The notes beneath the pieces were generated by a model. That model saw only the letters and a list, made by a program, of their open reading frames with translations, had not been told where the DNA came from and searched no databases. A program made the position numbers and the translations under genes. From Deltaproteobacteria bacterium (GTDB taxonomy: Bacteria > Myxococcota_A > Polyangia > Polyangiales > JADJMO01), in assembly GCA_016182965.1 (NCBI GenBank), contig JACPFM010000147.1:1-50291 (forward strand): a DNA stretch of 50,291 nt, written 5' to 3'. Of the stretch, positions 17,157 to 25,378 are shown piece after piece (within the stretch, counting starts at the first letter, position 1; the number at the start of each line of letters is the position of its first letter).

Positions 17157-18034
17157 CGGTCTTGCCCTCCGTGCGAAGAGTGCGAAGCGCCCGTCGCCGG
17201 CAGCGGCTCGCCCTCGCCGAATCTCCAAAGCAACAGCGCGCACGCGACGGCGCCGGCCGCCGAGGCCGCGAGGACCAGGGCCGGCGTCTTCGGCGTGTCG
17301 CCCGTGACCAGCGGATCGATGGTGTGGTGCGCGCGGAACCAGACCGCCACCTCGACGCCGTGCAACGCGAGGTGCGCGCCGATCGCGGCGAGCACCGACC
17401 CGGTCGACAGCCGCGCGTGCGCCAAGAGGGCACCGAGCGCGAGGTACACCGGCAGGAAGCTCAGGTTGCCGGCGGACGACACGAAGGCGAACCCGAGGGT
17501 CGTCGCGAGGATCGCGGCCTCCTTGCCGCGGTCGCGCGCGACGCCGCTGACCAGCGCGCCGCGGAAGATCAGCTCGTCGGCGATGGGCGCGACGAACAGC
17601 ACCGCGAGGACGCCGGCGATGCGCGTCTTGCGGTCGACGCTGGCGAGATCGCGCGCGAGATCGGCGGCGCGCTCGACCGGGACGGCGCGCTTGGCGATCG
17701 CGTCCTCGAGCGCGCCGAGCGGCAGCGCGGCGCACGCCCCCATCAACGCCGAGAGCAGCGCCGACACGAACCGCACCGGGCGCACGCCGAGCAGCACCCG
17801 CAGGGAGGCCTCGGGCGCATGCACGCGCGCGATCGCGAGGAGGACCAGCAGCGCGCCGGCGGTGTAGAGGAGCGCGAGCGTCGCACCGTCGCGGTCGGAG
17901 CCAGGGCGCACCCAGCTCACGACCTCGACCATCAGCGCGTACGCGAAGAGGAATGCGGCCGACCAGAGCGCGGCCGCCATGGGGCCCAGCGGGCGGGCGA
18001 ACTCGCCCTGCGCGCGCGTGGGGTCGGCCGGCAT
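17153..18034 (-). CDS. CPBP-family (CAAX protease-like) intramembrane protein
   Basis: A 293-residue polytopic membrane protein starting MPADPTRAQGEF, with about eight hydrophobic segments. The CPBP (Abi/CAAX prenyl protease) signature is visible as PIADELIFRG, where the usual EExxxR reads DExxxR, and a late AHLALHG matches the third motif. The middle FxxxH motif is replaced around FAFVSSAGN, so the zinc site may be incomplete. Such proteins are membrane-embedded metalloproteases or degenerate relatives. Its stop overlaps the start of the patatin-like gene, which suggests a shared membrane function. Longer in-frame starts up to 18361 run through the divergent gene and are unlikely. Confidence 0.78.
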   Translation of the reverse strand: MPADPTRAQGEFARPLGPMAAALWSAAFLFAYALMVEVVSWVRPGSDRDGATLALLYTAGALLVLLAIARVHAPEASLRVLLGVRPVRFVSALLSALMGACAALPLGALEDAIAKRAVPVERAADLARDLASVDRKTRIAGVLAVLFVAPIADELIFRGALVSGVARDRGKEAAILATTLGFAFVSSAGNLSFLPVYLALGALLAHARLSTGSVLAAIGAHLALHGVEVAVWFRAHHTIDPLVTGDTPKTPALVLAASAAGAVACALLLWRFGEGEPLPATGASHSSHGGQDR

Positions 18035-18155
18035 CGAACCGTCTTTCGCACGGCCGCGCCCAGCAAGGAAGCCCCCGGCGCGTCGGAAGGCGACGGCTTC
18101 GATCAGGCCCGGGGGCTTGCGGTTCTCGCCGGCGGACCGAGAGACACGACCGCCG

Positions 18156-18797
18156 ATGAAGCCGCTGCGCCCTGCCCAAGCCCTCCTCGCCCTGTCCCTC
18201 GCGCTCACCGTCGCGCCGCTCGCGGGCGCGACCGCGTCGTATTCGCCTCCGGCGTCCGACGCGCAGGCCGTCGAGCTGCAGCAGCTCGGCAAGGAGAAGC
18301 GCTCGCTCCTGCCGACCAAGGGTGGCAAGTACCAGACGGGGCGCGCCGAGATCTTCGTCAACGCGCCGGTCTCGACGGTACGTGCGGCCGTGCTCGACTA
18401 CGCCGCCTACTCGAAGATCATCCCGCGGTTCCAGAAGGCCAAGGTGCTCGAGCGCAAGGGCGCCGCCGCGAAGGTCTACTTCATGATCCCGATCCTGAAG
18501 GGCGCCGCCACGGTCTGGACGGTGCAGCAGTTCGAGGCGCCGGTGGTGACCGGCAAGGGCGAGACGGTCGTCGGCCGCTCGGTGCAGGGCAACGTCGACG
18601 CGCTGAACACGAAGTGGACCTTCCGCGCGGTCGACGCGCAGCACAGCGTGCTGCTGGCCGAGATCTACGTCGAGCCGCGGATGCCGGTCCCGGCGACCAC
18701 GATCGCCAACGAGGCGCAGAAGGCCGCGGCCGAGGCTGTCCTGTCGGTGCGCGCGCACGCCGAGAACGTCTCGAAGAAGGTCGCGAAGACCCCCTGA
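18156..18797 (+). CDS. Exported SRPBCC/START-like lipid-binding domain protein
   Basis: A 213-residue protein with a signal peptide (MKPLRPAQALLALSLALTVA, cleavage near AGATA). The rest has the SRPBCC order: an early strand GRAEIFVNAPVSTVRAAVLD, the dip YAAYSKIIPRFQKAKVLE typical of polyketide-cyclase/START proteins, central strands, and a long amphipathic C-terminal helix with Lys-rich end. Such folds bind hydrophobic ligands in the periplasm or at the envelope. It starts 121 bp from the divergent CPBP gene and ends 56 bp before sspB. The ligand is unknown. Confidence 0.78.
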   Translation: MKPLRPAQALLALSLALTVAPLAGATASYSPPASDAQAVELQQLGKEKRSLLPTKGGKYQTGRAEIFVNAPVSTVRAAVLDYAAYSKIIPRFQKAKVLERKGAAAKVYFMIPILKGAATVWTVQQFEAPVVTGKGETVVGRSVQGNVDALNTKWTFRAVDAQHSVLLAEIYVEPRMPVPATTIANEAQKAAAEAVLSVRAHAENVSKKVAKTP

Positions 18798-18853
18798 TCG
18801 GCGCGACCCGGCCCGGCTTTTCTCCGCGCGTCGGAGGCGCTAGAAGAAACCCC

Positions 18854-19546
18854 GTGACGACGAAGCCCCCGCCGAAGCGCGACGTCATGCTGGCCCTGCT
18901 TCAGCAGGCCGAGAGCGTGTTCGTCAACTTCGATCCGCGTCGCGACGGCGTGGTGGTCCCCGCGCACCTCAAGCGTCAGCCGCGGGTCGTGCTGCAGTAC
19001 GGGCTCAACATGCGCATCCCGATCCCCGACCTCGACGTCGGCGAGGACGGCATCGGCGCCACGTTGTCGTTCGAGGGGCGGCCCACCTGGACGTTCGTGC
19101 CGTGGCCCGCGGTCTTCGCGATCATCAGCCAGGATCAGCGCGGCATGCTGTGGGAGGCCGATCTCCCGCGCGAGATCGAGGCCGAGCACAAGAAGGCGAG
19201 CTCGCCCGCCGAGGCCAAGAAGAGCGCGCAGCCGCCCACCAAGGGAGCGCTCGGCAAGAAGAGCGCGCCTGGCAAGGCGCGCCCGTCGCTTCGCGCGGTC
19301 GACGGCGGCGGCGAAGGCCAGAAGACCGACGGCGAGCGCCCGAGCGACTCCGAGCGTTCGGAGCCCGTGCGGGTGTCGGCCACCTCGCCGACGCCGAGCG
19401 CGCCCGCCGAGATCCCGCCGCCGGCGCCCCAGTCCGAGGCCGAGGAGCCGCGGCCCGACCGCGCGAGCGACGAGATCGTCGAGCCGCCGCAGCGCGAGCC
19501 GAAGAAGAAGCGGGAGATCCCGCCCTACCTCCGCGTCGTGAAGTGA
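18854..19546 (+). CDS. sspB: SspB-type ClpXP adaptor with long disordered linker and intact ClpX-binding tail
   Basis: A 230-residue protein. Residues about 8-110 are the SspB substrate-binding body: KRDVMLALLQQAESVFVNF, DGVVVPAHLK, VLQYGLNMRIPIPDLDV and the closing RGMLWEADLP all match the family. A linker of about 110 Lys/Glu/Pro/Ser-rich residues follows, and the protein ends IPPYLRVVK, matching the ClpX-binding LRVVK tail of E. coli SspB. It should deliver tagged (ssrA or other) substrates to ClpXP. GTG 18854 is chosen because the conserved KRxxxxALL block precedes the next in-frame ATG (18887), although the ribosome-binding site is weak. Confidence 0.88.
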   Translation: MTTKPPPKRDVMLALLQQAESVFVNFDPRRDGVVVPAHLKRQPRVVLQYGLNMRIPIPDLDVGEDGIGATLSFEGRPTWTFVPWPAVFAIISQDQRGMLWEADLPREIEAEHKKASSPAEAKKSAQPPTKGALGKKSAPGKARPSLRAVDGGGEGQKTDGERPSDSERSEPVRVSATSPTPSAPAEIPPPAPQSEAEEPRPDRASDEIVEPPQREPKKKREIPPYLRVVK

Positions 19547-19561
19547 AGACGGGTCGGAATC

Positions 19562-19582
19562 CCCCGGACCGAGACTCCGGGG
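19562..19582. terminator. GC-rich hairpin between convergent sspB and coaD
   Basis: CCCCGGA (19562-19568) pairs perfectly with TCCGGGG (19576-19582) across a 7-base loop. It lies in the 48-bp gap between the convergent ends of sspB and coaD, so it could terminate both. No U-tract is present, so the call rests on position and stem. Confidence 0.5.
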
Positions 19583-19594
19583 CCGGCGCGTCGG

Positions 19595-20083
19595 TCAGGC
19601 GCGCGGCGCTGCGAACTTGCGGGCCAGCGCCTCGGCGACGGGCGCCGGCACGTAGCGCGACACGTCGCCGCGGTGGCTCGCGATCTCGCGGACGAGCGAC
19701 GCGGAGACGAAGCCGCGCTCGACGCGCGTCGGCAGGAAGATCGTGTCGATCTCGGGGCGCATGTCCGCGTTGGCGTGCGCGATCTGCAGCTCGTACTCGA
19801 AGTCGGTCGCCGCGCGGAGGCCACGGATCATCGCCACCGCGTTGCGGCTCTTGGCGTAGTGGATGGAGAGCCCTTCGAACTCGGCGACCTCGACGTTCGC
19901 GATGCCGCTCGTGACTTCGCGGATGAGCTGGCAGCGCTCGTCGGTGGTGAAGAGCGGCCTCTTCGTGGGGTGACGGCCGATCGCCACGACGACGTGGTCG
20001 AACAGCACGGCAGCGCGCTGGATGAGGTCGAGGTGACCGAAGGTCACCGGGTCGAAGCTTCCGGCATAGAGCGCGAGGCGCAT
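19595..20083 (-). CDS. coaD: Phosphopantetheine adenylyltransferase
   Basis: A 162-residue nucleotidyltransferase that makes dephospho-CoA from phosphopantetheine and ATP. GSFDPVTFGHLDLI at residue 8 carries the TxGH adenylylation motif (Thr14 to His17). RNAVAMIRGLRAATDFEYELQ and the late VSASLVREIASHRGDVS (equivalent of ISSSLVRE) are diagnostic. Length is normal. It is divergent from the broken uvrC, with 54 bp between the two starts. Confidence 0.97.
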   Translation of the reverse strand: MRLALYAGSFDPVTFGHLDLIQRAAVLFDHVVVAIGRHPTKRPLFTTDERCQLIREVTSGIANVEVAEFEGLSIHYAKSRNAVAMIRGLRAATDFEYELQIAHANADMRPEIDTIFLPTRVERGFVSASLVREIASHRGDVSRYVPAPVAEALARKFAAPRA

Positions 20084-20137
20084 GGCGGAGGCAGAGCCTA
20101 CTCGATCAGGGCGCGGGCGCTTACAGTTCCACGCGTC

Positions 20138-22141
20138 ATGGGTGACGTGGACGACATCTGGCCGGAGGTCCAGGCGAAGCTCGACGAGCTGCCGACGCGG
20201 CTACGTCGGCAAGGCGAAGAGCCTCCGCGCGCGCGTGCGGAGCTACTTCCAGGAGGGCACGGGCGACGATCGGTACTTCGTGCCGATCCTCCGCAAGGTC
20301 GTGCACGACCTCGAGACGGTCGTCACCGCCACCGCGAAGGAGGCGGCGATCCTCGAGAACAGCCTCATCAAGCAGTACCAGCCCCGGTACAACGTCAAGC
20401 TGCGCGACGACAAGGAGTTCCTCAACCTCCGCCTCGACGTGCGGCACGCGTGGCCCCGGCTCGACGTCGTGCGCAAGCCCGGAAACGACGGCGCGCGGTA
20501 CTTCGGGCCGTACCACTCGGCGACGGCGGCGCGCCGGAGCTTGCACCTCGTCAACAAGCACTTCCAGCTCCGCACCTGCACCGACCAGGAGCTCGAGAGC
20601 CGCGCGCGACCTTGCCTGCAGCACCAGATCAAGCGCTGCGCGGCGCCCTGCGTGTACCCGGTCGATCGCGCCTGGTACGCCGATCAGGTCCGCGCGGTCG
20701 AGCTGTTCCTCGCGGGGCGGCACGACGAGCTCACGCGCGAGCTCCAGCGTCGCATGCGCGACGCGGCGGCGACCGCGGAGTTCGAGCTCGCCGCGATCTA
20801 CCGCGATCAGCTGCGCGCGGTCGACGCCATCCGCGAGCAACAGCGCGTGGTGCAGACGGGCGCCGCGCTGGAGGTCTCGCAGGACGTGGTCGGCGTGCAC
20901 CGCGAGGGCGATCTCGCCGAGGTCGTCGTGCTCTACGTGCGCAACGGTCGCCTGACCGACACGGCGAACTTCTCCTTCTCGCGCCCGGAGATCGACACCG
21001 AGGAGCTGATCGCGGCGTTCCTCGCGCAGCACTACGCCGCCCGAGAGGAGGGCGGCGCCGAGCCGCCGGACGAGATCCTCGTCCCGGTGCTGCCCGAGGC
21101 GGTCGACGGCGTCGAGGAGCTGCTCGCCGAGCGTCGGCAGCAAGAGGGCGCGGGCGAGACAGCGCGCCATGGAGGCGCGGGCGAGTCTTCGAGGGGCAAG
21201 GTGTCGATCCTGCGGCCGCAGCGCGGGCCGCGCGCGCACCTCGTCCGCATGGCGACCGACAACGCGATGCACGCGTTCACGCAGAAGCGCCGCTCGTCGG
21301 AGGACGTCGAGTCACGCCTCGAGCAGCTGCGGCAGCGGCTTCGCCTGCCGACCTCGCCGCGCCACATCGAATGCTGCGACATCAGCCACCTCGGCGGCGG
21401 CGACACGGTCGGGGCGATCGTCGCGATGATCGACGGCGCGGCGGCGCCGCGGAAGTACAAGTGGTTCCACGTGCGCGGCGTGCCGGAGGGGGACGACTAC
21501 GGCGCGATGTACCAGGTGCTGGCGCGGAGGTTTCGGAGGGGGAGGATCGCGCAGCAGGCGGCGGCGGCGGCGTATGCGCACGTGGATGGGGACGCGAACG
21601 CGCACGCGAACGCGCACGCGAACGCGGACGCGAACGCGAACGCGGACGCGGACGCGAACGCGAACGCGGACGCGGACGCGGACGCGAACGCGCACGGGCA
21701 GGCGCGCGCACACGCGCGGGCGCAGGCGCGCTCGCGGCGGCGCGGGATCTCGGGCTGCACCAGCTGCCGATCGTCGCGCTCGCGAAGGAGAAGGACTACG
21801 AGAGCGGGCCGGTCGTCGATCGCGTGTACCTGCCGGGGCAGAAGAACGCGATCGAGCTGCGCGAGCACTCGGCGTCGATGTTCTTCCTCGCGCGCGCGCG
21901 CGACGAGGCGCACCGCTTCGCCAACAAGGCGCGTGAGAAGACCGGTCAGAAGCGGCGGCTCCGCTCGGCCGTCGAGGATCTCCGCGGCATCGGCCCGGCG
22001 CTGAAGAAGGAGCTGCTCCGCACGCTCGGATCGCTGAAGGCGATCGAGGCGGCCGACGACGAGACCCTCCTCGCCGTCCCCGGCTTCACGCGCAGACACC
22101 TCACCGCGTTGCGAAAGACGATCCCCTCACCACGGCAGTGA
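20138..22141 (+). pseudogene. uvrC: Disrupted excinuclease subunit C
   Basis: UvrC sequence is present but split. The start (MGDVDDIWPEVQAKLDELPT, 20138-20197) is in one frame. From 20199 the homologous sequence continues in another frame as GYVGKAKSLRARVRSYF; the roughly 15 residues holding the GVY half of the GIY-YIG nuclease are gone. That frame runs through KRCAAPC and the UVR region to CCDISHLGGGD and DYGAMYQVLARRFRRG. The stretch that should contain VVDGGKGQL, a catalytic Asp of the RNase H-like domain, is replaced by about 115 bp of hexanucleotide repeat, after which homology resumes in the first frame (ALAAARDLGLHQLPIVALAKE) to the HhH end at 22141. Both incision centres lack key residues. 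Assembly error cannot be excluded. Confidence 0.85.
21591..21704. repeat. Hexanucleotide tandem repeat (NACGCG)19 inside uvrC
   Basis: About 19 consecutive 6-bp units of form NACGCG with N mostly A, G or C, and the last two units diverged. In the frame used by the UvrC N-part it encodes alternating Ala with Asp, Asn or His. It occupies the place of the conserved DGGKGQ block. A related GCGCAN array closes the window at 50161-50291. Confidence 0.95.
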
Positions 22142-22233
22142 CGATCGACCGGCGGCCGGCACGCCGCGATGGGGCGGCTTCTACGGGCAGGACACCCCGC
22201 GGGGTCCGGCCCGCCGGCATGCTCTCGCCCGGG

Positions 22234-22284
22234 GGGCTGATTTTTTCAGCCCGCGGACCCCTCGGGGGCTGAAGAAATCAGCCC
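22234..22284. terminator. Twin hairpins between convergent uvrC and starch-synthase-like gene
   Basis: Two stem-loops share one stem: GGGCTGA/TCAGCCC at 22234-22252 with a T-rich loop, and at 22266-22284 with loop AGAAA. They are also approximate reverse complements of each other, so alternative long pairing is possible. They lie 93 bp past the uvrC stop in a convergent gap; bidirectional termination is the likely role. Confidence 0.6.
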
Positions 22285-22321
22285 GCCGAGCCAGAGCACC
22301 TTTTCGCGACAGCCTTCCGAC

Positions 22322-22405
22322 CTTCGACCTTCGACCTTCGACCTTCGACCGTCGACCGTCGACCGTCGACCGTCGACCGTCGACCGTCGACCGTCGACGC
22401 TCGAC
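22322..22405. repeat. Heptanucleotide arrays (CTTCGAC)4 then (CGTCGAC)7
   Basis: Four CTTCGAC units (22322-22349) run straight into seven CGTCGAC units (22350-22398), followed by a variant GCTCGAC. The second unit contains the palindrome GTCGAC, so the array can fold on itself. It ends 7 bp before the stop of the minus-strand gene. The first unit type is shared with the nested array at 11214-11241. Confidence 0.95.
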
Positions 22406-22412
22406 CGAGGCG

Positions 22413-23930
22413 TCAGGCCTCGAGCTGCTGGAGGATCGACACGAGGCGGCGCGCGGCGCGCTCCCATCCGCCCTCGACGCGCATGGCGCGGCGCTGGAGC
22501 TTCTTCCACGCGGGGTGCTCGAAGGCGGACACCGCGCGCTGGATACCGCCGAACAGCTCCTCGCCGCCTACGCCGGCGACGACGAGGCCGGTGCCGGTCG
22601 CGAGGGAGGCCTCGACGTCGACGATCGCCTCCTCGACGGCCGGGCTGCGCGGCGCGACGGGGATGGTGCCGTAGCGCAGGGCGGCGCGCGCCGGCGTGCC
22701 GGAGATGCCGCCGCGGTCGAGCAGCAGCGCGAAATCGGCCGCGGCGAGCGCGCGGTGGAGGAACGCCTCGTTGGCGCGGTGGCGCACCGCGATGCGACGG
22801 GGGTGCACGCGGGCGAGGCGATCGAGCGCGGTGTCGAGCTCACCATCCCCGCGCTCCTCGGTGCGGGCGACGATCACGACGAGCTCGCCGCGCAGGGCGC
22901 GGCCGAGGGCGGCGACGAGCCCCTGCTCCGCCGCCGCCTGCTCGGGCGCCGCGCCGATGACCACCATCACCGGGAGCGCCGCGTCGTGGTCGAGCTCGAG
23001 CTCGGCGAGCAGCGCCGACCGCGTGCGCGCCTTCCCGGTCAGGTCTTCGGGATCGAAGCGCGAGGTGAGGTGCGGATCGGTGGCCGGGTTGTACTGCGCC
23101 TGATCGACGCCGCTGCCGACGGAGACCACCTCGGCGCCGCGCGCGCGGAGCACGCCGTCGAGGCGGTGCGGCGCGCCCTCGCGCGCGAACGCGGTGCGCG
23201 CGGCCTCGCCGAGCGCCACGACCCGGTCGGACGCGACGATGCCCGCCTTGGCGAGCGACGCCTGGCCGTAGAACTCGATCCCCTCGGGGGTGAACAGCTC
23301 CGCGGCGACGCCGATCGACGCGAGGGCCTCGCGCGGCACGCGGTGATCGGCGCGCAGATCGACGGCGCCGAGATCGACGGGGACGTAGAGACGCTCGAGC
23401 CCCGCGAGCAGGCGCGGGCTCGGGCCGCCGTCGCGCGGGTGCGCCTTGGCGCCCTCGCGGATGGCGAACGGGACGAACGCAGCGCCCTCGCCGACGGCGA
23501 CGACCGCGTCGAGATCGTTCTCGCCGGACGCGCGGACCTGGCCGAGGCGGTGGCGAGCGAGCGCGGTCACCGCGTGGCCGAACCACGCCCAGCGCCGAGC
23601 CGCGTCGCGGCCGTCGGTCGCCTCGCTCGGCGGCTCGCCGCCGAGCAGCACGAGCTCGACGCCGCTGGGCAAGCGGACGTCGAACACGATGCGCTCATGC
23701 GGACCGCCGTCGCCGACGTGGAAGACGAGCGGCGAAAGGCGGCGGGCGAGGCCGAGGCCGCTCTGCGCCGTGGCCGCCTCGAGCGGCGCGACCAGCGTGG
23801 TGCGGTGGCCGAGCGCGCGGAGGCCCTTGGCGAGGCCGAGGGCGGCGTGCGCCGTCTCCCCGTGCACGGTGCCCCAGCTGCTGATGCCGGGAGCGGTGAG
23901 GAACGAGCTGGTGGCGACGATGAGGTCCAT
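22413..23930 (-). CDS. GT5 starch/glycogen-synthase-like protein with altered active-site motifs
   Basis: A 505-residue protein (517-codon region if GTG 23942 is used). The two-domain GT-B layout of starch synthases is clear: LAKGLRALGHRTTLVAPL near the start, FYGQASLAKAGIVASDRVVAL, then VGSGVDQAQYNPATDPHL and DLTGKARTRSALL, a strong GlgA signature. The N-terminal KxGGLGDV loop that binds ADP-glucose reads SSWGTVHGETA, and the late EPCGLTQ motif reads DRGGISG. It therefore belongs to the GT5 fold, but ordinary glycogen synthase activity is doubtful. It may use another donor or be non-catalytic. It is convergent with uvrC and divergent from pyrC; no other glycogen genes are in view. Confidence 0.75.
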   Translation of the reverse strand: MDLIVATSSFLTAPGISSWGTVHGETAHAALGLAKGLRALGHRTTLVAPLEAATAQSGLGLARRLSPLVFHVGDGGPHERIVFDVRLPSGVELVLLGGEPPSEATDGRDAARRWAWFGHAVTALARHRLGQVRASGENDLDAVVAVGEGAAFVPFAIREGAKAHPRDGGPSPRLLAGLERLYVPVDLGAVDLRADHRVPREALASIGVAAELFTPEGIEFYGQASLAKAGIVASDRVVALGEAARTAFAREGAPHRLDGVLRARGAEVVSVGSGVDQAQYNPATDPHLTSRFDPEDLTGKARTRSALLAELELDHDAALPVMVVIGAAPEQAAAEQGLVAALGRALRGELVVIVARTEERGDGELDTALDRLARVHPRRIAVRHRANEAFLHRALAAADFALLLDRGGISGTPARAALRYGTIPVAPRSPAVEEAIVDVEASLATGTGLVVAGVGGEELFGGIQRAVSAFEHPAWKKLQRRAMRVEGGWERAARRLVSILQQLEA

Positions 23931-24046
23931 GTTGTCGAGCACCTACGCGGCCGGGGGCGCCTGCGGCGGTGCGGACCCGTACCATCGCGCGCGCGAGCGT
24001 GCTAGCGGACGCCGACGCGGTCGCCCCTCGCGCCGCGCGAAACCCC

Positions 24047-25378
24047 ATGCGCGACCTGCTCTTTCGCGACGTCCGCATCCTCGACCCTGGCACCGGCCGT
24101 GACGAACGAGGCGACGTGCTCGTCTCGCGCGGCCGCATATCGGCGATCGGCCGCGACGTCGGAAAGGGCCTCTCCGGAGGGGACGCCCTCGAGGTGATCG
24201 ACGGCCGGGGGCGATGGCTCGTCCCGGGCTTCGTCGACCTGCACGCGCACCTGCGCGAGCCGGGCGAGGAGGGAAAGGAAGACATCGCCTCGGGGCTGCG
24301 CGCCGCCGTCGCCGGCGGGTTCGTCGACGTCTGCGCGATGGCCAACACCAGGCCGGTGAACGACTCGCGCGCGATCACCGAGCTGATGGTGGCGCGCGGC
24401 CGCGCGGCGGCCCTCGCGCGGCTGCACCCGATCGCCGCGATCACGCGCGGCCTCGGCGGCAAGGACCTCACCGACGTCTCCGAGCTGCGCGACGCGGGCG
24501 CCATCGCCCTGAGCGACGACGGGCGCTGCGTGCACCTCTCGTCGGTCATGCGCCGCGCGCTGCAGTACGCGCGCACCTTCGACGTGCCGATCATCCAGCA
24601 CGCCGAGGACCACGCGCTCACCGAGGGCGCCGAGATGCACGAAGGCGCCGTCGCCACCCGCCTCGGCCTCCGCGGCTGGCCGCGCGAAGCCGAAGACATC
24701 ATCGTCGCGCGCGACTGCATCTTCGCGGAGGAGGCGCGCGCTCGCTATCACGTGGCGCACCTCTCCACGCGCGGCGCCGCGCGCATCGTCGCCGAGGCGA
24801 AGTCCCGCGGCGTCGCGGTGACCGCCGAGGTGACCCCGCACCACCTGCTGCTGACGCACGAGGCGGTCGTCGGCTACCGCACCGAGTGCAAGGTCAACCC
24901 GCCGCTGCGCGAGGCCGAAGACGTCGCGGCGCTCCGCAAGGCTCTGGCCGACGGCACCATCGACGCGATCGCCACCGACCACGCGCCGCACGCCAAGGGC
25001 GACAAGGACGTCGAGTTCGCCGAGGCGCGCCCCGGCATGATCGGCCTCGAGATCTGCCTGCCGCTGCTCCTCGGCCTGGTGCGCGACGGCTCGGTGCCGC
25101 TGATGCGCCTCTTGTCGGCGCTCACCCTCGGCCCCGCCAGGGTCGTGAGCCTCGAGCCGCCGCGCCTCGTCGACGGCGCACGCGCCGACCTGGTCCTCAT
25201 CGACCCGGAGGCGCGGTGGACGGTCGCGCGCGCCACCCTGTCGAGCAAGAGCGAGAACACGCCCTTCCTCGGCGAGGAGCTGCAGGGCGCCGTCGAGGCG
25301 ACGATAGTCGAAGGGCGCGTCGTGCACCGACGCGACGAAGGGCGCGTCGTGCACCGACGCGAGGAGGAGACTTCGTGA
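24047..25378 (+). CDS. pyrC: Dihydroorotase (class I)
   Basis: A 443-residue amidohydrolase of pyrimidine synthesis. ATG 24047 gives the canonical start (MRDLLFRDVRILDPGTG). Metal ligands are His66/His68 in DLHAHLREPG; the carbamylated-Lys/His/Asp sites follow, with TDHAPHAKGDK and PGMIGLEICLPLLL. The C-terminus contains a 9-residue tandem duplication (EGRVVHRRD then EGRVVHRRE). Its stop overlaps the start of carA (GTGA at 25375-25378), so the two pyrimidine genes are translationally coupled. Confidence 0.96.
   Translation: MRDLLFRDVRILDPGTGRDERGDVLVSRGRISAIGRDVGKGLSGGDALEVIDGRGRWLVPGFVDLHAHLREPGEEGKEDIASGLRAAVAGGFVDVCAMANTRPVNDSRAITELMVARGRAAALARLHPIAAITRGLGGKDLTDVSELRDAGAIALSDDGRCVHLSSVMRRALQYARTFDVPIIQHAEDHALTEGAEMHEGAVATRLGLRGWPREAEDIIVARDCIFAEEARARYHVAHLSTRGAARIVAEAKSRGVAVTAEVTPHHLLLTHEAVVGYRTECKVNPPLREAEDVAALRKALADGTIDAIATDHAPHAKGDKDVEFAEARPGMIGLEICLPLLLGLVRDGSVPLMRLLSALTLGPARVVSLEPPRLVDGARADLVLIDPEARWTVARATLSSKSENTPFLGEELQGAVEATIVEGRVVHRRDEGRVVHRREEETS
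25309..25362 (+). repeat. 27-bp tandem duplication in the 3' end of pyrC
   Basis: The segment starting CGAAGGGCGCGTCGTGCACC at 25309 is repeated in frame from 25336 with period 27, adding one extra 9-residue unit just before the dihydroorotase stop. The second copy sits against the carA ribosome-binding site (AGGAGG near 25363). Confidence 0.85.

Noticed and set aside
20136..21272. Minus-strand open frame of 378 codons opposite uvrC
   Set aside because: Antisense shadow of well-conserved UvrC sequence; no domain.
21591..21704. A functional Ala/Asp-rich insert in UvrC
   Set aside because: The array replaces, and does not add to, the conserved catalytic block, and the reading frame changes across it; loss of function is the simpler reading.
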